Position numbers and translations under genes: made by a program
Notes under the pieces: generated by a model
Told to the model about the DNA's origin: nothing
Databases searched by the model: none
What the model saw: the letters and a program-made list of their open reading frames with translations, nothing else
Part shown: positions 32,704 through 40,509 of the stretch, piece by piece
Position numbering within the stretch: position 1 is the first letter of the stretch
Layout: each line of letters opens with the position of its first letter
Source of the DNA: Selenomonas sp. GACV-9
GTDB lineage: Bacteria > Bacillota > Negativicutes > Selenomonadales > Selenomonadaceae
Length of the DNA: 64,000 bases
Direction of reading: 5' to 3'
NCBI GenBank assembly: GCA_900116485.1
Contig: FPAX01000004.1
Span: forward strand, 62,001-126,000

Positions 32704-34035
32704 ATGTCTATTCGCGTAAGCAGCAATCAGATGGTCTATGGCTATCAGAAACAGCTCAATGATGCCAACTATCGGCAGACAAAGCTGCTCGAACAGGGAG
32801 ATGGCAGTAAGCTGCATCGTCCGTCCGATGATTCTGTAGACTATTCCAAATATCTCCGCTATACGGTATCGGAGAACGAGAACACCCAATATCAGGAAAA
32901 TGTCAATACGGCAATTTCCTGGATGAAGACTTCCGATGCCGCGCTGGTCAATATGACCGACATCCAGACTACATTCAAGGAAAAGACTGTAGCAGCAGCT
33001 AATAGTACGAACAATGTAAACGATATGGCTGCTATTGGCAAGGAAATGATGGCTGAGATTCAGGAGCTGGTATCGCTGGGCAATACCATGCAGGGAGACA
33101 GCTATGTATTCGGTGGCCAGACGGACCTGACAAAGCCATTCAGCATGTCGACAGAAGAGGTCGATCGTGGCTTGGCCAAAACACTTGATGAAAATCAGTC
33201 CGCATTTTTCAGTGGTACTGGTGCTGTTGATGACACTGGCAGCATGAAACAGATGCTTACACTCAAGGGCGACGATGGCAATACGTATTATCTCAATACG
33301 AAGAATGGCTATGTCTATACTAAGGAATTTGTGGAAAATGGTTATAAGGACATACTGGCCAGTGAATCGCGGACACAGGTTAAGGAAGGGGATCAAGCAG
33401 GGGCGCTTTCTGACTGGGGATCTGGATCTGTATCGAAGTATTTTACCAATACTGGTAAGATAAAGCCAGATGGTTCATCGTATAGTCAAATCATATCGGT
33501 AAATGGTACGGATGTTGTACTAAGCTTTACGACTGTCAAACAACAGATTGTCACATATAATGGCGATGATAAGCAGATTTCCATGGTCAAGAAAAATGGC
33601 ACGACTGAGCCAGTAGCAGATACCATAAATGTCACGGGGCCGCAGATATTTGGTACGGATATCTTTGACGACGAGAACTCGGGCAATAAAGCCTCTGGGT
33701 CGGCAATGCTGAATCAGATGCTTACGGTTTATGCGCAGGTTGAAGGCTGTAAGCATGAGTGGCTTTCCAAAGATGGACAGACGGTTACCGATGCTGCTCA
33801 TGCTACGACGGTCAATGCGCAGACACAGCTCGGTGCTCGCCAGCAGCTCTATGAGTCGGTCAATACGATGCTCAGCAATCAGAATGAGCTTATCACCAGC
33901 GACATCACGAATGTCAGCTCGACGGATGTGGCAAAACTCGCTGTGCAGCTGATGCAGGAGCAGACCATTTACAACCTAAGCTTGTCGCTTGGTGGCAGGA
34001 TTTTGCCGCAGTCGCTCGCGGATTACCTGCGATAA
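32704..34035 (+). CDS. flgL: Flagellar hook-associated protein FlgL (HAP3)
   Basis: This 443-residue protein has the FlgL N-terminus (SIRVSSNQMVYGYQKQLNDANYRQTKLLEQ, then KLHRPSDDSVDYSKYLRY). The usual GDSYVFGGQTDLTKPF lies at about residue 133 and the C-terminal flagellin-like helix (TDVAKLAVQLMQEQTIYNLSLSLGGRILPQSLADYL) closes the protein. The central strand-rich domain is longer than in short FlgL proteins. It forms the junction layer above FlgK. Confidence 0.95.
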   Translation: MSIRVSSNQMVYGYQKQLNDANYRQTKLLEQGDGSKLHRPSDDSVDYSKYLRYTVSENENTQYQENVNTAISWMKTSDAALVNMTDIQTTFKEKTVAAANSTNNVNDMAAIGKEMMAEIQELVSLGNTMQGDSYVFGGQTDLTKPFSMSTEEVDRGLAKTLDENQSAFFSGTGAVDDTGSMKQMLTLKGDDGNTYYLNTKNGYVYTKEFVENGYKDILASESRTQVKEGDQAGALSDWGSGSVSKYFTNTGKIKPDGSSYSQIISVNGTDVVLSFTTVKQQIVTYNGDDKQISMVKKNGTTEPVADTINVTGPQIFGTDIFDDENSGNKASGSAMLNQMLTVYAQVEGCKHEWLSKDGQTVTDAAHATTVNAQTQLGARQQLYESVNTMLSNQNELITSDITNVSSTDVAKLAVQLMQEQTIYNLSLSLGGRILPQSLADYLR

Positions 34036-34121
34036 AGATAGCTTAACGGCGGAAAACATAGTATAATAAAGGTAAGATAAAGGATTAGCAGGATTTTCCT
34101 AGGGAAAGGGTGAAATAATCT

Positions 34122-34700
34122 ATGCTGCGGTTAAATATGCGGATAACGCAACCTATGATTGGTATGCGCACGCAGCTAGGAAAGCTGGAAGCCCATTCAA
34201 CACCGGCAAAACTGCATAGTGAGAATCGGCAGGCTCGGTCCAATGCCCATTGGACGCAGCCATCCGTCGAGATCAACCAGTATCCAAGCCGTCATTCCTA
34301 TGGCTTTACGAATCATACGGATTTTGCCAAGGAGCATGGACAGCAGGGATTCAGCGACCTCAAGCAGACGACGTCCCGTTGGACGTCTGAGGCGTGGGAT
34401 AATATCGAGAACGGTGGCAAGACGGGCCGGCAGCCGGTCAAGCAACGGTATGATAGCAAGCTGCAGCAGGAAATCAGCAAGCAGCGTCATATCGTGGCCA
34501 ATCTCATCCCTGACCCGGAAATCCACTTCACGCCGGTACAGGCCGAAGGGAATGTAGATCCTGGGGATGTGACGGTCAAGATTGACACGGAGGCCTTTGC
34601 GCAGACGCATTTCACGCCGGGCAAGGTCGAGACGTACCTGCAGCAGAAACCGGATGTCAGACGCTGGGTGACCGAGGGCAAATACGATATCTACGCATGA
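34122..34700 (+). CDS. DUF6470-family protein (YviE-like)
   Basis: This 192-residue protein begins MLRLNMRITQPMIGMRT and contains PSVEINQYPSRHSYGF, the features of the DUF6470/YviE family always found between flgL and fliW in Firmicutes. Its role is unknown. The C-terminal half has VKIDTEAFAQTHFTPGKVETYLQQKPDVRRWV. AAAGGGTG lies about 10 nt before the ATG. No signal peptide or membrane segment is seen. Confidence 0.82.
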   Translation: MLRLNMRITQPMIGMRTQLGKLEAHSTPAKLHSENRQARSNAHWTQPSVEINQYPSRHSYGFTNHTDFAKEHGQQGFSDLKQTTSRWTSEAWDNIENGGKTGRQPVKQRYDSKLQQEISKQRHIVANLIPDPEIHFTPVQAEGNVDPGDVTVKIDTEAFAQTHFTPGKVETYLQQKPDVRRWVTEGKYDIYA

Positions 34701-34736
34701 CAGATGACGAAGCATGCGGATTTGGAGGCGTAACGA

Positions 34737-35186
34737 ATGAAAAAGGTCAACACATTACGGTTTGGCGAAATCGAAGTCGAAGAAGAAAAAGTAGTACATT
34801 TCGAAGATGGAATCCCAGCCTTTGAAGATGAGCATGAGTTTCTCATCATCCCTTATGATGACGAGAGCCCTTACGTGTTCCTGCAGTCGATCACGACGCC
34901 GGATTTGGCGTTCCTCATGACGATGCCATTCGTATTCTTTCCGGAGTATGAGTTCGAGCTTGATGATGACAGTCAGAATAAGCTTGGCATCAAAACCCAG
35001 GAGGACATGCTGATTTACACGCTCTTGACGATTCCTGGTGGCAAGGTAGCAGATATGACGGCCAATCTCATGGCACCCGTTGTCCTGAATCAGAATACGA
35101 TGCAGGCACGTCAGATCGTGCTGGACAAGAGCCGCTACACGACCAAGCATAGATTGTTTCCGGAACATAAGGAGGAAAACAAATAA
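34737..35186 (+). CDS. fliW: Flagellar assembly factor FliW
   Basis: This 149-residue acidic protein shows the FliW pattern: FGEIEVEEEKVVHFEDGIPAFEDEHEFLI at the start, then FLQSITTPDLAFLM, and the C-terminal NLMAPVVLNQNTMQARQIVLDKSRYTTKH. FliW binds free flagellin or the translation repressor CsrA. When flagellin is exported FliW frees up, sequesters CsrA and lets flagellin be translated. The stop codon overlaps the csrA start by one base (TAATG), so the two are coupled. Confidence 0.95.
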   Translation: MKKVNTLRFGEIEVEEEKVVHFEDGIPAFEDEHEFLIIPYDDESPYVFLQSITTPDLAFLMTMPFVFFPEYEFELDDDSQNKLGIKTQEDMLIYTLLTIPGGKVADMTANLMAPVVLNQNTMQARQIVLDKSRYTTKHRLFPEHKEENK

Positions 35187-35422
35187 TGCTCGTACTTACC
35201 CGCAAACCCCGTCAACAGATTATGATTGGTGACAACATCGTCATCAACGTCGTCGAAGTGCAGGGAGACAATGTCCGCATCGCTATTGATGCGCCGCGCG
35301 AGGTAAAAATCTATCGCGGCGAAATCTATCGGGCGATCCAGGAAGAAAACCAAAAGGCTGCAGCTCCGGCTCCACAGGATTTGGATCTCAGTGCTGCTTT
35401 GCCCCATAAAGGACAAGAATAA
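35186..35422 (+). CDS. csrA: Translational regulator CsrA
   Basis: This 78-residue RNA-binding protein starts MLVLTRKPRQQIMIGDNIVINVVEVQGDNVRIAIDAP, an almost textbook CsrA sequence, with REVKIYRGEIYRAIQEEN following. The last 20 residues are a Pro/Ala-rich tail beyond the usual core. It binds GGA motifs and should repress the flagellin messages that carry GGA-loop hairpins in this window. It is coupled to fliW. Confidence 0.97.
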   Translation: MLVLTRKPRQQIMIGDNIVINVVEVQGDNVRIAIDAPREVKIYRGEIYRAIQEENQKAAAPAPQDLDLSAALPHKGQE

Positions 35423-35461
35423 GGTTAGGGAAAACTTGATTCATTCTACGGAGGGATAACA

Positions 35462-35908
35462 ATGATAGGTAAAGTTCAGGATATGGTGGCTTCCGCTATT
35501 GTCGTAGGTGCAGCTGAGAAGGCCAGTGCCAACAAGACGGCGGACAGCACGCAAAAGATCAATGCCGAAGTGGCGACGGCCAAGGCTTCGGATATGGAGT
35601 CGGTCAAGGAGCAGGTAAAGAAGAGCGATGACGCTCAGGAATCCAATAACCAGAAACAGCAAAAAGAAGACGAGCAGAAGATGGATGAGAACTCCGTCAG
35701 CTATATGACGAAGGAGCTCAACGAGCTGATGCGCAGGATTGATGCCGATCTCGAATTCCAGTATCATAAGGAAGTCAATACGATGTCGGTCAAGATGTTG
35801 GACAAGAAGACTGGTGAGGTGCTCAAGGAAGTGCCGCCAGAGGAAATGATCAAGCACATGATAAAAGCCAAGGATTGGCTCGGTGCATTCCTGGACAAGA
35901 ATGCCTAA
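35462..35908 (+). CDS. flaG: FlaG-family flagellar protein
   Basis: This 148-residue protein has a low-complexity Lys/Ala/Asp/Gln-rich first half. The C-terminal FlaG domain follows (LMRRIDADLEFQYHKEVNTMSVKMLDKKTGEVLKEVPPEEMIKHM, about residues 80-130). FlaG affects filament length in several bacteria; the mechanism is not settled. It sits between csrA and fliD, the usual place. Confidence 0.9.
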   Translation: MIGKVQDMVASAIVVGAAEKASANKTADSTQKINAEVATAKASDMESVKEQVKKSDDAQESNNQKQQKEDEQKMDENSVSYMTKELNELMRRIDADLEFQYHKEVNTMSVKMLDKKTGEVLKEVPPEEMIKHMIKAKDWLGAFLDKNA

Positions 35909-35924
35909 GTAGGAGGTGTAGGGA

Positions 35925-38009
35925 ATGAGTGTAAAGGGAATATACGGTTTATCGGGTTCGGGCATAGACGTTGATTCGATGGTCAAGGTTGGTATGTTGT
36001 CTAAACAGAATGAATATGACCGTATGTATAAAAAAGAGGTCAAGAATGAGTGGATGAAGGAAGCTTATGCCAATGTGTATTCAGAGCTTTCAACGTTCAC
36101 GAATTCGACGATGTCGAATTATAAGATGTCGTATACGACCAATCCGATGAGCGCGACCAGCACATCGAGTACAGTGGCAACGGCAACGGCGAATGCAGAT
36201 GCGGCATCCATGGCCCATACGGTTGAAGTATCTTCAGTAGCTAGCAATGCATATCTGCTGACGAAAGATACCGTGCATCGTAATAATGAGTCGGCACAGA
36301 AGAGCATCTATCTCAAGGATGTTATCTTTACCAAGGAGCAGATAGCAGATATTTCCAGCCGCATCGGTAAAACAGGTGAAGGATCTATCAAAGGATCAGA
36401 TATCGCTGTAAGCTTCGATATTGCGGATGGCGTTGGTTCAGATCATACGTCAAAGACAGTGTCGTTTACTTATGACGATATTTTCTCTAGCAATGAGACG
36501 CTTAACGATCTTGTTTCGAAGATAAACAATGCCGGGGTAAACCTCAAAGCGTCGTATGATTCGACGAATGATGCGTTCTCCATCTATCAAAAGGACAGCG
36601 GTAAGGATAATCAGATCATCTTATCGGTACCGAGCATAGCAGGTTCGGATGCTGACAAGAATGCTGCGACGCTGCTCAATAATCTGGAGCTCCAGAAGGT
36701 CATCAATACGACGACAGAGAAGGGGGTTACCAGTACGCGCGAAGATTTGGGCACTTTTGCCGAGAATGCATCCAGCAATGGTGTATTGACTAGCACGAGC
36801 TCTTTGGGGGCAACTGCTGATGAGGCAAAAGCTGTTGCACTGTATACGTTGACTGGTGCCAATAGTGCTGCAGATGTTACGAGCAATATAGAGTTTACGC
36901 TTGGCAATGGCACGAAATCTGCAACTTTTTCGTACTCGAAGGATGATCTCAAGGCTGGCAAGACTGTCAATGATCTGCTGACGGATATCAATGCCAAAGC
37001 GGATACGACAGGGGTAACGGCTTCTATCAGCGACGATGGCAGACTGGTGCTTACCAGCTCAGATAATACCACCGAGGTAACGCTTACGCAGAGTAAATCC
37101 AGTTCCAGCACGGTTAAGACAGCTTCCAATGCGTTCATTGATAAGCTTATGGGTTCTACGTCCACGCTCAACGCGCAGGGCAAAGATGCCGCAGTCAAGA
37201 TTGACGGTAAGGATTACACGTCTTCGTCAAGCAAGATTACGGTGGCGAACGTTACCTATTCGTTGGCAGCTGCTGGCAGTGCAACGGTATCGGTAGCTCA
37301 GGATACCGATAAACTCATAGAAAATGTCAAGCAGTTCGTATCGGACTACAATAAGATGATTGACTCGCTGAACTCGAAATATAATGAAACGCAGTATAGC
37401 GATTACAGTGTCTTGACCAAGTCGCAGGAAAATGCGATGACGCAGGAACAGATCGACAAATGGAACGAGAAGGCTAAATCGGGCCTGCTCTATCATGATA
37501 AGACAATCCGCAGCATCGTCTCGGCGATGCGTGAGGCAATCTATACGCCGGTAAAATCGGTCGACAGCAGCTACAATACGATGATGTCCATCGGTATTGA
37601 GTCCTCGACAGATCAAGGCCATCTCCGTCTTGATGAGGATAAACTCAAAAAGGCATTGGCGGCTGACCCGGATTGCGTCCGTCAGATTTTCGCGAACAGT
37701 GGCGATGTCACGACGACAAAGAATGGCAAGACGACGACTACGACGGATTATAACCAGGAAGGTGTCGTCAATCGTATCTACGACAAGCTGAATGAGGCCA
37801 TGAAGAAAATGAAGACTTATTCTGGTACGTCCAGTGAGTCTGATGATGGCAGTACGTTAGGCAATCTTATCAAGGAATTGCAGACGAAGATGTCGAATTT
37901 CAAGACTATGATGGCTGCCTATGAGAAGGCTTTGTACAGCAAATACGATGCCATGGAGACCTCGATTTCACGGCTGAGCTCGCAGTATAATTTCATTTCC
38001 GGCAGTTGA
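35925..38009 (+). CDS. fliD: Flagellar filament cap protein FliD (HAP2)
   Basis: This 694-residue protein has the FliD start (IYGLSGSGIDVDSMVKVGMLSKQNEYDRMYKKEVKNEWMKEAYANVYSEL) and C-terminal FliD_C features (VKQFVSDYNKMIDSLNSKYNET; SIGIESSTDQGHLRLDEDKLKKALAADPDCVRQIF). It ends in a helix with KYDAMETSISRLSSQYNFISG. It is larger than typical FliD because of an Ala/Ser/Thr-rich insertion between about 270 and 420. It caps the growing filament and catalyses flagellin folding. Confidence 0.95.
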   Translation: MSVKGIYGLSGSGIDVDSMVKVGMLSKQNEYDRMYKKEVKNEWMKEAYANVYSELSTFTNSTMSNYKMSYTTNPMSATSTSSTVATATANADAASMAHTVEVSSVASNAYLLTKDTVHRNNESAQKSIYLKDVIFTKEQIADISSRIGKTGEGSIKGSDIAVSFDIADGVGSDHTSKTVSFTYDDIFSSNETLNDLVSKINNAGVNLKASYDSTNDAFSIYQKDSGKDNQIILSVPSIAGSDADKNAATLLNNLELQKVINTTTEKGVTSTREDLGTFAENASSNGVLTSTSSLGATADEAKAVALYTLTGANSAADVTSNIEFTLGNGTKSATFSYSKDDLKAGKTVNDLLTDINAKADTTGVTASISDDGRLVLTSSDNTTEVTLTQSKSSSSTVKTASNAFIDKLMGSTSTLNAQGKDAAVKIDGKDYTSSSSKITVANVTYSLAAAGSATVSVAQDTDKLIENVKQFVSDYNKMIDSLNSKYNETQYSDYSVLTKSQENAMTQEQIDKWNEKAKSGLLYHDKTIRSIVSAMREAIYTPVKSVDSSYNTMMSIGIESSTDQGHLRLDEDKLKKALAADPDCVRQIFANSGDVTTTKNGKTTTTTDYNQEGVVNRIYDKLNEAMKKMKTYSGTSSESDDGSTLGNLIKELQTKMSNFKTMMAAYEKALYSKYDAMETSISRLSSQYNFISGS

Positions 38010-38052
38010 TGGGCAAGTGGCCTGCGTGCTGTTGGGGATAGGGGGTTTTTAA

Positions 38053-38466
38053 ATGGTAAACAATGCAGCTGAGGCGTATAAAAGACAGCAGATTCTGACG
38101 GCGACGCCAGAGGCTTTGACGCTTATGCTTTACAATGGCTGCCTGAAGTTTATGAATGAAGGCAAGGATGCCATTGAGGCGAAGCAGTGGGAGCAGGCGA
38201 ATACGTCACTTCAGAAAGCGGAGAATATCATCTCAGAGTTCCGTATCACGCTGAATATGGAATACGATATCAGCAAACAGTTGATGCCGCTCTACAACTA
38301 TACCTATGACCGTCTGGTCGAAGGTAATATGAAGAGCGATCCTGCTTTGGTGCAGGAAGCTATCGATATCATCAAGGAGCTGCGTGATGCCTGGGCGCAG
38401 GCTATGAAGAAGGCCCGTCAGGATAACGGAACGAAAAACGCACAGGGTGATAGCTATGTCGGCTGA
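38053..38466 (+). CDS. fliS: Flagellin export chaperone FliS
   Basis: This 137-residue helical protein has the FliS signatures AAEAYKRQQILTATPEALTLMLYNGCLKFMNEG and LNMEYDISKQLMPLYNYTYDRLVEGNMK. It binds flagellin C-termini in the cytoplasm before export. It overlaps the next gene by 11 nt. Confidence 0.95.
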   Translation: MVNNAAEAYKRQQILTATPEALTLMLYNGCLKFMNEGKDAIEAKQWEQANTSLQKAENIISEFRITLNMEYDISKQLMPLYNYTYDRLVEGNMKSDPALVQEAIDIIKELRDAWAQAMKKARQDNGTKNAQGDSYVG

Positions 38467-38806
38467 TACTCCATTAGAACAGGCGAAAGCAAACTGGGAG
38501 TTATACTACACGCTCTCGGAGGAGCTTTTGAAGTTCATAAATAAGCAGGATATTGATGAGTTCATCGAGCTGGTCAATCAGCGCGAGGAACTAGTGAAGC
38601 GCATGAAAGCCCTGCCGGAGACTGAAACCTATCGGCAGACAGCAGAGTGTCAGGCCTTGATTGAGAAAATCAAGCCGAATGATATGCAGATTATCTACAA
38701 GGCTAAGTCCTGGCTCAATAAGTCAAAGCGTCAGAATGCTACAGTCCATGCGTATGACCTGCAGTCCATCAATACCGTAGGCAACATCCTTAATCGCAAA
38801 TATTAA
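38456..38806 (+). CDS. fliT: FliT-like flagellar chaperone
   Basis: This 116-residue protein starts at ATG 38456, about 6 nt after AGGGTGA and inside the end of fliS; GTG 38447 is less likely. It is predicted all-helical (NWELYYTLSEELLKFINKQDIDEFIELVNQREELVKRM), the FliT pattern, with IEKIKPNDMQIIYKAKSWLNKSKRQNATVHAYDLQ at the end. FliT chaperones FliD. The position after fliS supports this assignment; sequence alone is weaker. Confidence 0.75.
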   Translation: MSADTPLEQAKANWELYYTLSEELLKFINKQDIDEFIELVNQREELVKRMKALPETETYRQTAECQALIEKIKPNDMQIIYKAKSWLNKSKRQNATVHAYDLQSINTVGNILNRKY

Positions 38807-38838
38807 GTAAAAAAAATAAAAAATCTCAAAAAAACACT

Positions 38839-38865
38839 TAAGGAATCCCGAAAATGTCCGATATA
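38839..38865 (+). promoter_or_regulatory. Sigma-28-type promoter of the major flagellin
   Basis: TAAG (38839-38842), 15 nt, then CCGATATA (38858-38865), about 190 nt upstream of the start codon. Confidence 0.72.
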
Positions 38866-38915
38866 TATGGTGTAAGATGGAACATAAGAAATCTTACTAG
38901 GGATAACGGTAATAT

Positions 38916-39053
38916 GTAAGCTGCTAAGGAAAGCAGTGACGGTCAGCTAGCAGCCGCCAATACTTACGGATCAGCTTACTATTATATATGCTAATAACGG
39001 GCATGGATGTTCCGTTAAAAAAATAATCAAATGTATTATCAGGGAGGAATATT
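38916..39053 (+). promoter_or_regulatory. Long structured flagellin leader with candidate CsrA sites
   Basis: The untranslated leader carries two GGA-loop hairpins: CTGCT-AAGGAA-AGCAG (38921-38936) and TAACGG / CCGTTA (38995-39000 with 39012-39017), whose loop contains CATGGATGT, near-identical to the CsrA core. The ribosome site GGGAGGA (39041-39047) is a third GGA site. A competing 8-bp helix pairs 38916-38923 with 38972-38979. This fits CsrA repression relieved by FliW. Confidence 0.65.
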
Positions 39054-39056
39054 ATC

Positions 39057-40382
39057 ATGGGTATGGTAGTAAAAAACAACATGTCGGCTATTTCGACGCT
39101 GAACACTCTGAACAAGAACTCGAATGCACTGACCAAGAGCCTGCAGAAAGTATCTTCGGGTATGAAGATCAACTCCGCAGCAGATGACGCTTCGGGCTAT
39201 GCTATTTCCGAGCGTATGCGCGTTCAGATCCGTGGTCTCGACCAGGCTAACGCAAATACGCAGAGCGGCAACAGCATGATGAAGGTTGCTGAGGGTGCTG
39301 TTTCGAGCACTGTCGACATCCTGAAGACGCTCAAAGAGAAAGTCATCAACGCAGCCAACGATACGAATACGGACAGCGACCGTCAGACGATTCAGAAAGA
39401 GCTCGACCAGAGCATCGACCAGATTGACGACAACGCTAACGTAACGTTCAACGGCAAGTATCTCGTTGATGGTTCCCACAACAACAAAGTTACGGCTACG
39501 AAGACGGCTCTGACCAATGAGAGCATGTCCTCGACTACGGCTTCTGCTTCGAAACTGACGGCTCTTAAGAACCGCAATGGTGAGGACCTCAACATCCACT
39601 CCACGGACAATGTAACGGTTTCGTATGTTCAGCAGGGCAAGACCTACACGACGACCTTCCAGGTTGGCAGCAACACGCTGTCTCAGGTTATTGCTAGTGT
39701 TTCTTCGGCTAAGAACGGCCAGGAAGTTGGTAAGGCTGTATTGACGCTTTCGAGCACTACGGCTTATATCGGCCAGAGCTCGTCGACGAACAGTGTCTAC
39801 ACGGCTGATAACGGCAACGCTATCACGCTGACGGCTGCTACGGCTGGTACGATTGGTCAGGTTTCCGGCTTCTCGATCAGCATCACGGACAACACGGGTG
39901 CTATCAACAAGTCCGCAAACGCTGTTCTCGATAACTTCAGCGAGTCCATTCGTGCACAGAATGATTCGGAAGACAACGCTCTCGTCTTGCAGGTCGGCAC
40001 GAAAGCTAACCAGGCTATCAAAGTCGGTCTGACGGATATGCGCTCTAACGCACTCGGCCTCAAGGGTACGGACGGCCAGACGCTGAACGTCTCCACGCAG
40101 GCAAAAGCTAACGCTGCAATCAACGTTCTTGACAACGCTCTGCAGAAAGCTCTTGATCAGCAGACGACGATCGGTTCTGTCGAGTCCCGCCTCGAGTACA
40201 CGAGCAGCAACTTGACGACGGCTTCCGAGAATGTCCAGAGCTCCGAGTCCACGATCCGCGATGCCAACATGGCAAAAGAGATGACGGAATACACGAAGAA
40301 CAACGTTCTTATGCAGGCCGCTCAGTCCATGCTCGCACAGGCAAACCAGAGCAGCAGCTCGGTTCTCAGCCTGCTCCAGTAA
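39057..40382 (+). CDS. hag: Major flagellin
   Basis: This 441-residue flagellin has perfect D0/D1 ends (VVKNNMSAISTLNTLNKNSNALTKSLQKVSSGMKINSAADDASGYAIS; and the C-terminal core ending SSVLSLLQ). The central domain (about 150-300) is Ser/Thr-rich, offering many O-glycosylation sites. Codon use is strongly biased (AAC for Asn, GCT for Ala, CTC/CTG for Leu), unlike the other three flagellins, which points to very high expression. It has its own sigma-28 promoter, a long leader with CsrA-type hairpins and a strong terminator. It lies between fliT and the glycosyltransferase operon that probably modifies it. Confidence 0.96.
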   Translation: MGMVVKNNMSAISTLNTLNKNSNALTKSLQKVSSGMKINSAADDASGYAISERMRVQIRGLDQANANTQSGNSMMKVAEGAVSSTVDILKTLKEKVINAANDTNTDSDRQTIQKELDQSIDQIDDNANVTFNGKYLVDGSHNNKVTATKTALTNESMSSTTASASKLTALKNRNGEDLNIHSTDNVTVSYVQQGKTYTTTFQVGSNTLSQVIASVSSAKNGQEVGKAVLTLSSTTAYIGQSSSTNSVYTADNGNAITLTAATAGTIGQVSGFSISITDNTGAINKSANAVLDNFSESIRAQNDSEDNALVLQVGTKANQAIKVGLTDMRSNALGLKGTDGQTLNVSTQAKANAAINVLDNALQKALDQQTTIGSVESRLEYTSSNLTTASENVQSSESTIRDANMAKEMTEYTKNNVLMQAAQSMLAQANQSSSSVLSLLQ

Positions 40383-40420
40383 TAGGAGTTCCGGTAACGG
40401 ACTTAACTACCAAGTTACTC

Positions 40421-40452
40421 AAAACCCTCTCCTTCGGGAGAGGGTTTTTTGT
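40421..40452 (+). terminator. Terminator of the major flagellin
   Basis: AAAACCCTCTCC-TTCG-GGAGAGGGTTTT with a UUCG-type tetraloop and a T run. A TATAAT at 40472-40477 just beyond it may start the glycan operon, although its -35 is poor. Confidence 0.92.
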
Positions 40453-40509
40453 GTGTGCTGACGAACTAGTATAATAGGATTGGCGGCAAAGAAGAGAGGG
40501 ACGTGCACG

